In this document: one piece after another, positions 38,678 through 50,660 of the stretch
How positions within the stretch are numbered: the stretch's first letter is position 1
How the letters are laid out: each line of letters begins with the position of its first letter
NCBI GenBank assembly: GCA_017523725.1
Contig: JAFWVY010000022.1
Span: forward strand, 30,872-94,871
Source of the DNA: Bacteroidales bacterium
GTDB lineage: Bacteria; Bacteroidota; Bacteroidia; Bacteroidales; UBA4181
Length of the DNA: 64,000 nucleotides
Direction of reading: 5' to 3'
Notes under the pieces: model-generated
Database searches by the model: none
What the model saw: the letters and a program-made list of their open reading frames with translations, nothing else
What the model was told of the DNA's origin: nothing
Position numbers and translations under genes: made by a program

Positions 38678-38709
38678 AAAAAGGAGGGCGGTCTGGCCGG
38701 CCGCCCTCC
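38678..38709 (-). terminator. Intrinsic terminator after the GH105 gene, touching the next start codon
   Basis: GGAGGGCGG (38683-38691) and CCGCCCTCC (38701-38709) form a 9-bp GC-rich stem with a 9-nt loop. On the minus strand it is followed by five U residues that end 5 nt before the ATG at 38672. Confidence 0.85.
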
Positions 38710-38752
38710 TGTCAAACCGCAAGGCATCCGCCGGCAGCGGATCCTGCGGGCG

Positions 38753-39925
38753 TTATTTTTTGAGTTTGTAAATTTCGCTGCCTGCCAGCAAGAAACATCC
38801 CAGTCCGTAATCTTCGAAATCGGGAGTGCTTTCGAACGTGGTCGGCTGGCCGTCCTTCGGTTCTTTACCGGTACCCTGCACGTACCCCAGGTGCCCGTTC
38901 TCATCGATGCTGTTTTCAACCATGGCGTTCCATGCCTTGAGGGCGATCGGCTGGTAGGTCTTCTTGTCGATGAGGCCGTTGTTGACGCCCCAGGCCATGC
39001 CATATACAAACAGTGCGGTGCCGGAAAGTTCCTTGCCGCCGAAGTTGTTCGGATCGTGCAGCGAGCAGTTCCAGTAGCCGTCTGTACGCTGTATCGGAAT
39101 GAGCGCCGCCAGCATCTCTTTCAGCACGGTGGCATATTCCTCGTAATGTGCCGGCCGTTGGGCCTTCAGCTGGTCGCCGGCGATGTCCAGCACGCGGACC
39201 AATGCTGCGACCACCCAGCCGTTGCCTCTCGACCAGAAACAGTCTTTGCCGTTGGGCTCGGTGTAGGGGGGATCGAAGTCGGCATCGCGCCACCACAGAT
39301 GTTCTTTTGTGTTATACAGGCCGTTGTCTCCATGTTTGGTCTTGGTGTACATGTAGATGTCGTACATCTTGTCGAAATACTTCGGGTCTTTGTACACCAC
39401 GCCAAGCTGCGCGAAGACCGGCATGGCCATCTGGAGGGCGTCGATCCAGTTCCAGTCGTCTGCCTTTGTGCTGTTCACCATGGCATCGATGGAGGCCTTG
39501 ATGTTGGCGATACGTTCTTCTTTGGGATCGATTTGGTACAGTGCGATATAAGTCTGGCCGCAGCACTGGTCGTCCGCGTTGCGGGTGCGGTTGCCGCTGC
39601 GCATGCCCCACTGGTGTGCTTCGCCCCAGGATATGGCATAGTCCAGCAGCTTCTTGTCGCCCGTGATGCCGTACATGGCCATCAGCCCTTCGTAGTACAC
39701 GCCGCGGGTCCAGATGTTACTCGGACGTTCCCGGTTGGTGACGATGGGTTTCCCGGTGTCGGGCCATTTGGCCATGAAATAGTCGTTGGTTATGGTCATG
39801 GCCTGGATGACGCTTTTCTGTTTGGGCAATTTCGCGGAATCTTCGAGGTTTTCGACGGAACTGCAAGCCGTCAGGAAAAGCACGGCAGCGAGAAGGGTCG
39901 GAATGATTCGGGTGATTTTGTTCAT
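38753..39925 (-). CDS. GH105 unsaturated (rhamno)galacturonyl/glucuronyl hydrolase, lipoprotein
   Basis: A 390-residue glycoside hydrolase of the GH88/GH105 (alpha/alpha)6-barrel group. The start at 39925 gives a signal peptide with lipobox LTAC, so Cys21 is lipidated and the enzyme sits in the envelope. The catalytic Asp is in DWNWIDALQMAMP, and the other active-site segment is CFWSRGNGWVVAALVRVLD. GH105 enzymes remove the terminal unsaturated uronic acid left by polysaccharide lyases. It lies 32 bp after the ferredoxin-like membrane gene on the same strand. No SusC/D pair is nearby, so it is not in a classical polysaccharide-utilisation locus. Confidence 0.88.
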   Translation of the reverse strand: MNKITRIIPTLLAAVLFLTACSSVENLEDSAKLPKQKSVIQAMTITNDYFMAKWPDTGKPIVTNRERPSNIWTRGVYYEGLMAMYGITGDKKLLDYAISWGEAHQWGMRSGNRTRNADDQCCGQTYIALYQIDPKEERIANIKASIDAMVNSTKADDWNWIDALQMAMPVFAQLGVVYKDPKYFDKMYDIYMYTKTKHGDNGLYNTKEHLWWRDADFDPPYTEPNGKDCFWSRGNGWVVAALVRVLDIAGDQLKAQRPAHYEEYATVLKEMLAALIPIQRTDGYWNCSLHDPNNFGGKELSGTALFVYGMAWGVNNGLIDKKTYQPIALKAWNAMVENSIDENGHLGYVQGTGKEPKDGQPTTFESTPDFEDYGLGCFLLAGSEIYKLKK

Positions 39926-39957
39926 AATACTGATTTTTAAATGGTTTCTATGGTATA

Positions 39958-41670
39958 TCAGAATGGAAATTCGGTCTGTTCTTCGTATTCGATGACTTCT
40001 TCTTCGGGCGGCACGGCAGTGAGATGCTCCCGGTTGCTCAGGACGAAAATCGCGTTCTTTTCCGGAACCGGACAGGCGAACTGGCAGGCGCCGCAGCCCA
40101 GACAGAGGGAGGTGTCGGTGCTCGGGATGGTGAGGAATCCTTTGTAGGGCACCATGCGGACGGCTTTTGTGGGACAATGTTCGGCGCAGGAGCCGCATGC
40201 GGTTTCCTGTTTGGTGACTGTACAGTTGGCCGCGATGAAGTTGACCCGGCCTATCTGGACCGTCGTTTTCTGTTCCGCCGTCAGCGGCAGGATGGCACCG
40301 GTCGGACAGACTTCGCCGCAACGGGTGCAGTTCTGGTTGCAGAAACTTGTGTTGTAATCCATGCGCGGCTGTCCGATGCCGATCAATCCATACTCCAGGA
40401 AGGTCGGCCGCAGAACCCCGGTGGGACAGGCGCTGACGCAAAGGTGGCAGGCGGTACAGGTGTAGGTGAAATGCCGGAGACTGAGGGAACCCGGCGGACA
40501 GACCGGTACCCGGCGCTCGGCTTTCAGTTTCTTCATGGCCGCATCTTCGCGTGATGCCTTGTTTTCTTCGTCCCCGTCCTCGTCAGCCCAGGCTTCCAGT
40601 CCGCTCAATGCAACGAGTGCCGTCACGCTTTCGGCGATGAAACGGCGTTTGGAACGGTCGGTGTCCTGTGTCCGTGGCGCTTCGGGTTCTTCCTTCAGGA
40701 TCGATTCAGCCATGGGACCGAGTCCCGATGCGGCCACCTTCGACACGGTCTCCATGTCTTCGGGATCGCTCTCGATGTTCTGCGCATCCGATTTGCCGGG
40801 CAGCGTCAGCCGATAGCGCAGGGCGCCCGTGTCACAGATCCTGACACAGTTGAAACATCCGACGCATCGTGTATTGTCGATCTTTTGAGCTTTAATATTG
40901 ATACACTGTGCTTTGCATTTCTGAACACATTGCCCGCACTTGGTGCATGCCGTCTTGTCGATGGTGGGACGGAAGAGGGCGATGCCCGATATCAGCCCAA
41001 GGGTAGTACCGACCGGACACACAGAGTTGCAGTACATGCGTCCCTGGGTAGTGGCGAGAGAAAGAAGCAGAATCAGCACGATGACCGGTACGATGAGCGT
41101 CAGCGGATTACCGGCGATGATGTCGACAGGGTAGAGGAGGTAGCTGCCTGCTTTTTCCAGCAGTGCGGCCAGCAGGTTGTTGCCGTAGATGTAAACCGGC
41201 CGGAACAGGTCGGCCATGATACGGCCGAAATGGCTGTACGGGTCGAGCAGGTTGACGAGCAACGTTCCTGTCACGGCCAGCGAGACCAGCGTGATAATCA
41301 GAATGGGATACCGCACCCAGTTGAGCGGCTTGCTGTATTTGTACCTGAACGGCCGTTTGCGCAATGTGGATTTGCGCGACAGGAAGGAAATAATGTCCTG
41401 CAGTACGCCGAGGGGGCATAGGAACGAACAGTATATGCGGCCGAAAAGCAGGGTGAGTATCAGCACCGCCAGCCAGCCCCATGCCGTAAGTGCCAGTCCG
41501 TGGATGAGCGATTGGATGAAAAGGTCGAGCGACGGGACGAACGAGAGGTATGTCAGACGCCGGTACCAGGCCGTGCCGGTTGAGGACGTGAAGTCGAGAA
41601 ACAGGAACGACATGCCTGCCAGCAGGATAATCGAGAAAAAAACGCGCAGCAGTTTCAGATACTTTTGCAT
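39958..41670 (-). CDS. Membrane polyferredoxin (NapH/NosR-like) with multiple 4Fe-4S motifs
   Basis: A 570-residue protein. The N-terminal half has about five membrane helices with CxxxCP motifs (FCPLG and CPVG) like NapH. A first pair of 4Fe-4S motifs follows (CTKCGQCVQKC, CVGCFNCVRIC). Near residue 350 a DRSKRRFIAES segment resembles an internal twin-arginine or stop-transfer region. Further clusters follow: CTACHLCVSACP, CTRCGEVCP, CGSCAEHCP and CLGCGACQFACP. It likely moves electrons between quinones or ferredoxin and a partner at the membrane. It is coupled to the DUF362 gene by a TAATG overlap. The substrate is unknown. Confidence 0.82.
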   Translation of the reverse strand: MQKYLKLLRVFFSIILLAGMSFLFLDFTSSTGTAWYRRLTYLSFVPSLDLFIQSLIHGLALTAWGWLAVLILTLLFGRIYCSFLCPLGVLQDIISFLSRKSTLRKRPFRYKYSKPLNWVRYPILIITLVSLAVTGTLLVNLLDPYSHFGRIMADLFRPVYIYGNNLLAALLEKAGSYLLYPVDIIAGNPLTLIVPVIVLILLLSLATTQGRMYCNSVCPVGTTLGLISGIALFRPTIDKTACTKCGQCVQKCKAQCINIKAQKIDNTRCVGCFNCVRICDTGALRYRLTLPGKSDAQNIESDPEDMETVSKVAASGLGPMAESILKEEPEAPRTQDTDRSKRRFIAESVTALVALSGLEAWADEDGDEENKASREDAAMKKLKAERRVPVCPPGSLSLRHFTYTCTACHLCVSACPTGVLRPTFLEYGLIGIGQPRMDYNTSFCNQNCTRCGEVCPTGAILPLTAEQKTTVQIGRVNFIAANCTVTKQETACGSCAEHCPTKAVRMVPYKGFLTIPSTDTSLCLGCGACQFACPVPEKNAIFVLSNREHLTAVPPEEEVIEYEEQTEFPF

Positions 41671-42593
41671 TAGGCCTTGAGATTGATGCGCTGTATGTTC
41701 AGTTTGTCCAGTTCGATTTTTCCGAGTCCCATCTCCGCCGCGATGCGGATGTGCGGGATATCTGCCGGTTCCACGCCGAAAATTTTGGCGGCGGCGGCAT
41801 CTGCAGCCACGATATCCCTGGACAGGATCAGGGTCTTCTTGAGGGCTGCGTCGGCTCTGGTGACGCCCTTCGGACCGTTCTTCTGCATCACGCGGTATCC
41901 GTCGATGACGGTCAGGTCGGGTTTGCGGTAGGTGACGATGTCGGCGATGCACTGCTGCAGGTCGTTGCGGTGCAGGAATCCGCGGTCCCAGACGATACCC
42001 ATCAGATTCTTCATGGCCAGCGACACCTGCGCCCCGTCATGGTGCTTGATGACCGGCACATCGATGAATACGTCGCAGTCGATGACCTTTTCATGGACCA
42101 GCGCCGATGTCATGACCTTGCCCGGGAACGTCACCTGCCGGTAGGAAGTCTGGCTGGCAGCCGACACGACGGTGGCACCGGCCTCCTTCGCAGCAGCTTC
42201 GATGCCGCTCGACGCATAGCTCTTGACCCAGTTGTCGCAGGAATGGTCGAATACGAACACTTCGGAAGCACCGGCGCGAAGACAGTCTGCCACAATGCTG
42301 GCGACCAGTTCCGGATTGGTGTTGGCGCCCATCTCGGGCGTACGGTCCCAGCCGATATTCGGTTTGACGACGACAGTCTGTCCCGGTTTGACAAAGGCCT
42401 CCATGCCGCCGAGTCCTTCGATGCCCCTGGCATACATGGCGCCAGGTTCTCCGCCCATGACGGCCACAAGGTCGTATGGCGTGCGGGAATCTTCTTCCGC
42501 CCCGGCGGCAGTCCCCTCTGTCAGCCATGAAAGACCGGTCGCTGCCAGCAGACCGGCCCCGGCACTTTTGGAGATGAATGTACGTCTGTTCAT
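41670..42593 (-). CDS. DUF362 protein with twin-arginine signal
   Basis: A 307-residue protein. It starts MNRRTFISKSAGAG, a Tat signal, so it is exported folded. The DUF362 domain follows (VVVKPNIGWDR, FVFDHSCDNW, DVPVIKHHDGAQVSLAMKNL, MGIVWDRGF). DUF362 proteins are often fused or adjacent to 4Fe-4S ferredoxins, and their reaction is unknown. This copy has no cysteine cluster of its own. An ATG at 42605 would add four residues, but the promoter element ends at 42616, so the inner ATG fits better. Its stop overlaps the start of the membrane ferredoxin gene by one base. Confidence 0.82.
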   Translation of the reverse strand: MNRRTFISKSAGAGLLAATGLSWLTEGTAAGAEEDSRTPYDLVAVMGGEPGAMYARGIEGLGGMEAFVKPGQTVVVKPNIGWDRTPEMGANTNPELVASIVADCLRAGASEVFVFDHSCDNWVKSYASSGIEAAAKEAGATVVSAASQTSYRQVTFPGKVMTSALVHEKVIDCDVFIDVPVIKHHDGAQVSLAMKNLMGIVWDRGFLHRNDLQQCIADIVTYRKPDLTVIDGYRVMQKNGPKGVTRADAALKKTLILSRDIVAADAAAAKIFGVEPADIPHIRIAAEMGLGKIELDKLNIQRINLKA

Positions 42594-42615
42594 TGGTTGA
42601 ATCATGTTCAAACGA

Positions 42616-42623
42616 CAAATATA
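42616..42623 (-). promoter_or_regulatory. Promoter -7 element for the DUF362 / ferredoxin / GH105 operon
   Basis: The minus strand reads TATATTTG, matching TAnnTTTG. The predicted start site lies about 15 nt before the ATG at 42593. The -33 box is weak. Confidence 0.55.
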
Positions 42624-42714
42624 TCGATTTTAATTGGAACATGATGCCGAAAAAACTAACAAATGATGTGTATAACTTTTTCTTTTCCGCTGACAATGGA
42701 ACAGCTTGTTTGCC

Positions 42715-42722
42715 TAATTTTG
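42715..42722 (+). promoter_or_regulatory. Promoter -7 element for DUF1015 gene
   Basis: TAATTTTG matches TAnnTTTG and lies 46 bp before the ATG at 42769. It is divergent from the DUF362 promoter about 90 bp away. Confidence 0.55.
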
Positions 42723-42768
42723 CAAAACTCCCGCCAGGGGAGCGAGTCATGAATCTAAATTGCACCAT

Positions 42769-44016
42769 ATGGCCATTTTAAGACCTTTCAGAGGTATCCG
42801 TCCGCTTGGCACATGCGTGTCCGAGATAGCATCATGTCCGTACGATGTGCTCAACCGGGCAGAGGCGCGTGCGGAGGCGGCCGGCCATCCGTTATCGTTC
42901 CTGCACGTCATCAAGCCCGAAATCGACCTGCCGGACAGCGTGGACGAACACGACGACCGGGTTTACCGGCTCGGCGTGGAGAATTTCAACCGTCTGCTTG
43001 CAGAGGGCGTGATGAAGGCGGACGCCGAGCCCTGCCTGTATGTCTATGCGCAGACAATGGACGGCCGCACGCAGTACGGTCTGGTCGGTTGCGCTTCGGT
43101 CGAGGATTACCGGCGCAATGTCATCAAGAAACACGAACTGACGCGTCCGGACAAAGAGGAGGACCGGCGGCGCCATATCCGCCTGAGCGGCTACAATTAC
43201 GAGCCGGTTTTCTTCGCCTATCCTGCCGTGCAGGCCATCGACGAGATTGTGGCGGGGGTGACGGCCGCGCCGCCCGTTTACGACTTCGTGGCAGAAGACG
43301 GTATCGGCCACAGATTCTGGGTTATTTCTGACCCTGAGACCATTGCGCGTCTGGTTGAATTGTTCGCTGCGGTTCCCTCGACCTATGTGGCCGACGGCCA
43401 TCACCGTACCGCTGCGGCGGCCGGGGTGGGCGCCGAGTTACAGCAGGCTGATCCGCATTCTACCGGAGAAGAGGAGTATAACTTTTTCCTCGCTGTGCAT
43501 TTTCCTGAAAACCAACTTAGAATATACGATTACAACCGGGTCGTCAAAGATTTGAACGGCTTGGACGAAACGGCATTTCTTCAGGCCCTCGCCCTGCGTT
43601 TCGAGGTGCAGTGCCGTGGGACGGAACCGGTCCGGCCTACGCGGCTGCACGAATTTACGATGTATCTCGCCGGCCGCTGGTATGTGCTGACCGCCCGGCC
43701 GGGGACGTACGATGACAGCGATCCGATCGGGGCACTCGACGTGACGGTGCTTTCTGCTTCCGTGCTGGATCCGGTGCTGGGAATCACCGATCTGCGTCAT
43801 TCCAAGCGCATTGATTTCGTGGGTGGCATCCGGGGGCTGGCGGAGCTGGCGCGCCGGGTGGACAGCGGAGAGATGAAGGTGGCTTTTGCACTTTATCCGG
43901 TAAGCATGCAGCAGTTGATGAACATCGCCGACACCGGCAACATCATGCCGCCGAAGACCACTTGGTTTGAACCCAAGTTGCGAAGTGGCCTCGTCGTACA
44001 CAGTCTGCGGAACTGA
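42769..44016 (+). CDS. DUF1015 family protein
   Basis: A 415-residue cytoplasmic protein of DUF1015. The ATG at 42769 begins the family opening MAILRPFRGIRP. The conserved ADGHHRTAAA segment near residue 210 resembles a ParB/Srx-type nucleotide loop, and YPVSMQQLMNIADTGNIMPPKTTWFEPKL is the family's C-terminal signature. In many Bacteroides genomes the gene lies beside serC and serA, which suggests a link to serine metabolism, but here it lies just before dnaE. No function is proven for the family. Confidence 0.88.
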   Translation: MAILRPFRGIRPLGTCVSEIASCPYDVLNRAEARAEAAGHPLSFLHVIKPEIDLPDSVDEHDDRVYRLGVENFNRLLAEGVMKADAEPCLYVYAQTMDGRTQYGLVGCASVEDYRRNVIKKHELTRPDKEEDRRRHIRLSGYNYEPVFFAYPAVQAIDEIVAGVTAAPPVYDFVAEDGIGHRFWVISDPETIARLVELFAAVPSTYVADGHHRTAAAAGVGAELQQADPHSTGEEEYNFFLAVHFPENQLRIYDYNRVVKDLNGLDETAFLQALALRFEVQCRGTEPVRPTRLHEFTMYLAGRWYVLTARPGTYDDSDPIGALDVTVLSASVLDPVLGITDLRHSKRIDFVGGIRGLAELARRVDSGEMKVAFALYPVSMQQLMNIADTGNIMPPKTTWFEPKLRSGLVVHSLRN

Positions 44017-44027
44017 CATGAAGCATC

Positions 44028-44033
44028 AGGAGG
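44028..44033 (+). promoter_or_regulatory. Strong Shine-Dalgarno before dnaE
   Basis: AGGAGG lies 8 nt before the ATG at 44042, a perfect match to the anti-SD core. Bacteroidota genes seldom have one, because their ribosome hides the anti-SD. It supports the 44042 start over 44018. Confidence 0.6.
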
Positions 44034-44041
44034 AAACAGGC

Positions 44042-47000
44042 ATGGCTCGGTTTACACATTTGCATGTCCATACGGAGTATTCGACCCTCGACGGGGCCTC
44101 GAAGATACCGGCGCTTGTTGACAAGGCCGTTGCCGACGGCATGACGGCGCTGGCGGTGACGGATCATGGCAACATGTTCGGCATCAAGGAGTTCTTTGAC
44201 TATGTGCAGGGCAAGAACAAGAAACTGGCCGCGGAGACCGGGGAAGGGGAAACGCCGAAGCACGTGAAGCCCATTTTCGGTTGCGAGGTCTATGTGGCGG
44301 TGCGGGGGCGTTTCTGCAAGGACAAGAATGTGCCCGAAGACCGCAGCGGACATCACCTCATCCTGCTTGCCAAGAACAAGACGGGCTACCACAATCTTGT
44401 CAAACTTGTCTCCAAAGGATATATCGAAGGTTTGTACTACAAGCCGCGCATCGACAAGGAGTTGCTGCAGCAATACCATGAGGGGCTGATCGTCTCTTCT
44501 GCCTGTATCGCCGGCGAAGTCCCGTCCTTGATCCTGGCCGGCCGGATGGAAGAGGTGCGCGAGGCGGTGCAGTGGTTTAAGACCTGTTTCGGTGATGATT
44601 ATTATCTGGAGTTGCAGCGTCACAAGACCGATGACCCGGAAGCTGCCACCGACGTTTATCCGCAGCAGGAGATTGTCAACGAAGCCCTTGTAGCTTTGGC
44701 TCGGGAATGCGGGATTAAACTCATCGCAACCAATGATGTACATTTTGTCAACCAGGAGGATGCGGAAGCCCATGAGCGGTTGCTTTGCGTGAGTACGCAG
44801 ACCATCATCACCGACCCCAAGCGGTTGCGTTACACCAAACAGGAATGGTTCAAGACGCAGGACGAGATGGCGCAGATTTTCGCCGATGTGCCCGAGGCGC
44901 TCGCCAACACCATGGAGATAGCCGCCAAGGTGGAGGAGTATTCGCTGGACCATGCGCCCATCATGCCCGATTTCCCGATACCGGAGGGCTTCGCCGACGA
45001 TGCCGCTTATCTCCGCCACCTGACTTACCAGGGTGCTGAGAAAAGGTATTCGGAGATGACTCCGGAATTGAAGGAGCGTCTTGATTTCGAGCTCGACACC
45101 ATCATCAAGATGGGCTTCCCGGGTTATTTTCTTATCGTTCAGGATTTTATCAATGCAGCCCGTGAACTGGGCGTTTCTGTCGGACCGGGTCGTGGGTCAG
45201 CTGCGGGTTCCGTGGTGGCCTACTGCCTGCGCATCACCGACATAGACCCGCTCAAATACGATTTGCTGTTCGAACGGTTCCTCAATCCGGACCGTATCTC
45301 CCTGCCGGATATCGACGTGGATCTCGATGACGAGGGTCGTGCGGATGTGCTGCGCTGGCTTGCAAAACGTTACGGCAGCGACCGGATCGCCCACATCATC
45401 ACATTCGGCACCATGGCCACGAAAATGGCCATTGCCGATGTGGCGCGTGTGGAGAATCTGCCGCTCTCCGAGTCGGACCGGCTGAAGAAGCTGGTGCCCG
45501 AACGTGCCATTGTGGACGGCGGCAAGGAATACAAAATCACGCTCAAGAACTGTATTGAACATGTTCCGGCGATGCATGCCGAGGCAGTATCCGAAAACAA
45601 ACTGATAGCCGATACGCTCAAATATGCGGAGATGCTGGAGGGGACGGTGCGCGGCACGGGCCTGCATGCCTGCGGCATCATCATCGGTAAGGACGACCTG
45701 ACGGAATTTGCACCGCTCTGTACGGTGAAGGACGGCAAGGAGGATGTCCTGGTGACGCAATACGAAGGCAAGTACGTCGAGTCGGTCGGCCTGATCAAGA
45801 TGGACCTTCTGGGACTCTCGACGCTGTCGCAGATGCGCGAAGCCCTGCGGAACATCGAACTGACCACGGGCAAGAAACTCGACTTGTCAGCCATTCCGCT
45901 GGACGATGAAAAGACATTTGAGCTGTTCCGCCGGGGTGACACGACCGGGACCTTCCAGTTCGAATCGGACGGCATGAAGAAGCATCTGCGCAATCTGCGG
46001 CCGAGCCGGTTCGAGGACCTGATCGCCATGAATGCGCTGTACCGGCCGGGGCCGATGGATTATATCCCGAGCTTTATCGCCCGGAAAGCGGGACGCGAGG
46101 CGATTACCTACGACCTGCCGGCGATGGAGAAACGCCTGAAAGAAACGTATGGCATCACCGTGTATCAGGAGCAGTTGATGCTGCTTTCGCGCGATTTGGC
46201 CGGGTTTACCCGCGGTCAGAGCGATGAGCTTCGCAAGGCGATGGGGAAGAAGAAACTCGACCTGATGGAAAAACTCAAGGTCAAGTTCTTCGAAGGTTGC
46301 GAACGCAACGGGTACGGGCCGAAGGAGACCATCGAGAAAATCTGGAACGACTGGGTCAAGTTCGCCAAATACGCTTTCAACAAGTCGCACGCAACGTGCT
46401 ATACCTATATCGCGTACCAGACGGCCTATCTCAAGGCGCATTATCCTTCGGAGTTCATGGCGGCCATTCTCAGCCGCAACCTTTCAAATATCACTGAAAT
46501 ATCCAAGTTTATGGACGAATGCCGGCGCATGGGCATCCAGGTGCTCGGACCGGACATCAACGAGAGTAACCTGACGTTTACGGTGAACTCCAACGGCGAC
46601 ATCCGCTTCGGTCTCGGTGCCATCAAAGGTGTCGGTGCGGCGGTGGTGGAGAGCATCACGAAAGAACGGCAGGCGAACGGCTTGTTCAAGGATATCTACG
46701 ATTTCGTCGAACGCGTCAACCTGAACGTACTGACACGCCGGACGCTCGATGCACTGGCAGAGGCGGGTGCTTTCGACAGTTTCCCCGGCGTTCAGCGGGA
46801 GCAGTTTTTCGTGACCAACAGCCGCGACGAATCCTTTTCTGATATATTGCTTAGATACGGATCTATGCATCAGGAGAGTAAATGGACTTATAGCAACTCT
46901 TTGTTCGGGGATATGAGTGAGATTGAGGTCGCCAAGCCGGAACTGCCTTTTGCGGAATCGTGGTCGCTGCTGGAAAAGCTGAACCGGGAAAAGAATCTGG

Positions 47001-47767
47001 TGGGCATGTATCTTTCGGCACATCCGCTGGACGACTACCGGGTCGATATCGACAATTTTACCAATCTGCATCTCGACGCTTTGAACCGGCATGAGCAGCT
47101 GTTCCTCAGGGAGGATACGGAAACGCCGTTTTCACAGAAGGACTTTGACCGCATTCCGCCGCGTGAATTCGCGGTGGCCGGAATTGTTTCGAACATACAC
47201 AACGGGCAATCCAAGCGCAACAACAAGCCGTACTGCAAGGTGACGCTGGAGGACTACAGCGGTTCCTACGCATTTTTCCTTTCGGGGTCCAACTATGAGA
47301 ACTACCTGTCGTACATGACTATGGGGCAGGTCCTGCTGGTGAAGGGCGACATCGCCCGACGCAAGGTCTTCCTGTCGTCGAAGACTCCTACGCCGGAGGA
47401 ACTCGAACGGGTGAAGGCCCAGCAGCGTGAGGCAGTCATCAATATCAAGTCGATTCAGTTCCTGGCCAATGTCCGCGACGAAGTCTCGGTCATAGAGATA
47501 TCCATTCCGCTGGAGACGTTGCAGGAAACGACGCTTCAGCAGTTTAAGAGCCTGATGCTGGAACAGCCCCGCCGGAAAGGTCACGGCAAACCGGTGACCC
47601 TGCAGTTCCGGATCTATGACGAACAGGAAAAAATACAGCTGGGGTTCTTCTCACGGACCGTCAAGGTGATTCCAGACAACGACTTGCTGCTGGCACTGAG
47701 CAGCATCCCTGACGTGCAAGTCAGACTGCATCGCCCGGATGTCGCAGGGAGCTCTGCGAAGCGTTGA
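44042..47767 (+). CDS. dnaE: DNA polymerase III subunit alpha
   Basis: The 1241-residue replicative polymerase. The PHP domain starts with HLHVHTEYSTLDGASK and AVTDHGN. The palm has the catalytic Asp pair in LPDIDVDLDDEGR, preceded by GPGRGSAAGS. Later come the beta-clamp-binding region and an OB domain (about 1000-1080). The start at 44042 is preferred over 44018 because the conserved domain begins there and an AGGAGG Shine-Dalgarno lies 8 nt upstream, a rare feature in this phylum. The gene follows DUF1015 directly. The proofreading exonuclease is separate, as usual for DnaE. Confidence 0.97.
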   Translation: MARFTHLHVHTEYSTLDGASKIPALVDKAVADGMTALAVTDHGNMFGIKEFFDYVQGKNKKLAAETGEGETPKHVKPIFGCEVYVAVRGRFCKDKNVPEDRSGHHLILLAKNKTGYHNLVKLVSKGYIEGLYYKPRIDKELLQQYHEGLIVSSACIAGEVPSLILAGRMEEVREAVQWFKTCFGDDYYLELQRHKTDDPEAATDVYPQQEIVNEALVALARECGIKLIATNDVHFVNQEDAEAHERLLCVSTQTIITDPKRLRYTKQEWFKTQDEMAQIFADVPEALANTMEIAAKVEEYSLDHAPIMPDFPIPEGFADDAAYLRHLTYQGAEKRYSEMTPELKERLDFELDTIIKMGFPGYFLIVQDFINAARELGVSVGPGRGSAAGSVVAYCLRITDIDPLKYDLLFERFLNPDRISLPDIDVDLDDEGRADVLRWLAKRYGSDRIAHIITFGTMATKMAIADVARVENLPLSESDRLKKLVPERAIVDGGKEYKITLKNCIEHVPAMHAEAVSENKLIADTLKYAEMLEGTVRGTGLHACGIIIGKDDLTEFAPLCTVKDGKEDVLVTQYEGKYVESVGLIKMDLLGLSTLSQMREALRNIELTTGKKLDLSAIPLDDEKTFELFRRGDTTGTFQFESDGMKKHLRNLRPSRFEDLIAMNALYRPGPMDYIPSFIARKAGREAITYDLPAMEKRLKETYGITVYQEQLMLLSRDLAGFTRGQSDELRKAMGKKKLDLMEKLKVKFFEGCERNGYGPKETIEKIWNDWVKFAKYAFNKSHATCYTYIAYQTAYLKAHYPSEFMAAILSRNLSNITEISKFMDECRRMGIQVLGPDINESNLTFTVNSNGDIRFGLGAIKGVGAAVVESITKERQANGLFKDIYDFVERVNLNVLTRRTLDALAEAGAFDSFPGVQREQFFVTNSRDESFSDILLRYGSMHQESKWTYSNSLFGDMSEIEVAKPELPFAESWSLLEKLNREKNLVGMYLSAHPLDDYRVDIDNFTNLHLDALNRHEQLFLREDTETPFSQKDFDRIPPREFAVAGIVSNIHNGQSKRNNKPYCKVTLEDYSGSYAFFLSGSNYENYLSYMTMGQVLLVKGDIARRKVFLSSKTPTPEELERVKAQQREAVINIKSIQFLANVRDEVSVIEISIPLETLQETTLQQFKSLMLEQPRRKGHGKPVTLQFRIYDEQEKIQLGFFSRTVKVIPDNDLLLALSSIPDVQVRLHRPDVAGSSAKR

Positions 47768-47813
47768 ATCAGAGAGTAAAAGAAGAAAAATTAATCATAA
47801 AAACAGATTGAAT

Positions 47814-50646
<2,833 letters not shown>

Positions 50647-50660
50647 GGCGCGTAAACTTT

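Noticed and set aside
38683..38691. GGAGG on the plus strand as a ribosome-binding site
   Set aside because: No plausible plus-strand gene follows; it is one arm of the GH105 terminator.
39926..40441. N-terminal extension of GH105 into the ferredoxin gene
   Set aside because: The residues are an out-of-frame reading of the polyferredoxin; the lipoprotein signal at 39925 is clear.
41671..41952. N-terminal extension of the polyferredoxin into DUF362
   Set aside because: It is an out-of-frame reading of DUF362. The membrane protein begins at the ATG at 41670, which overlaps the DUF362 stop.
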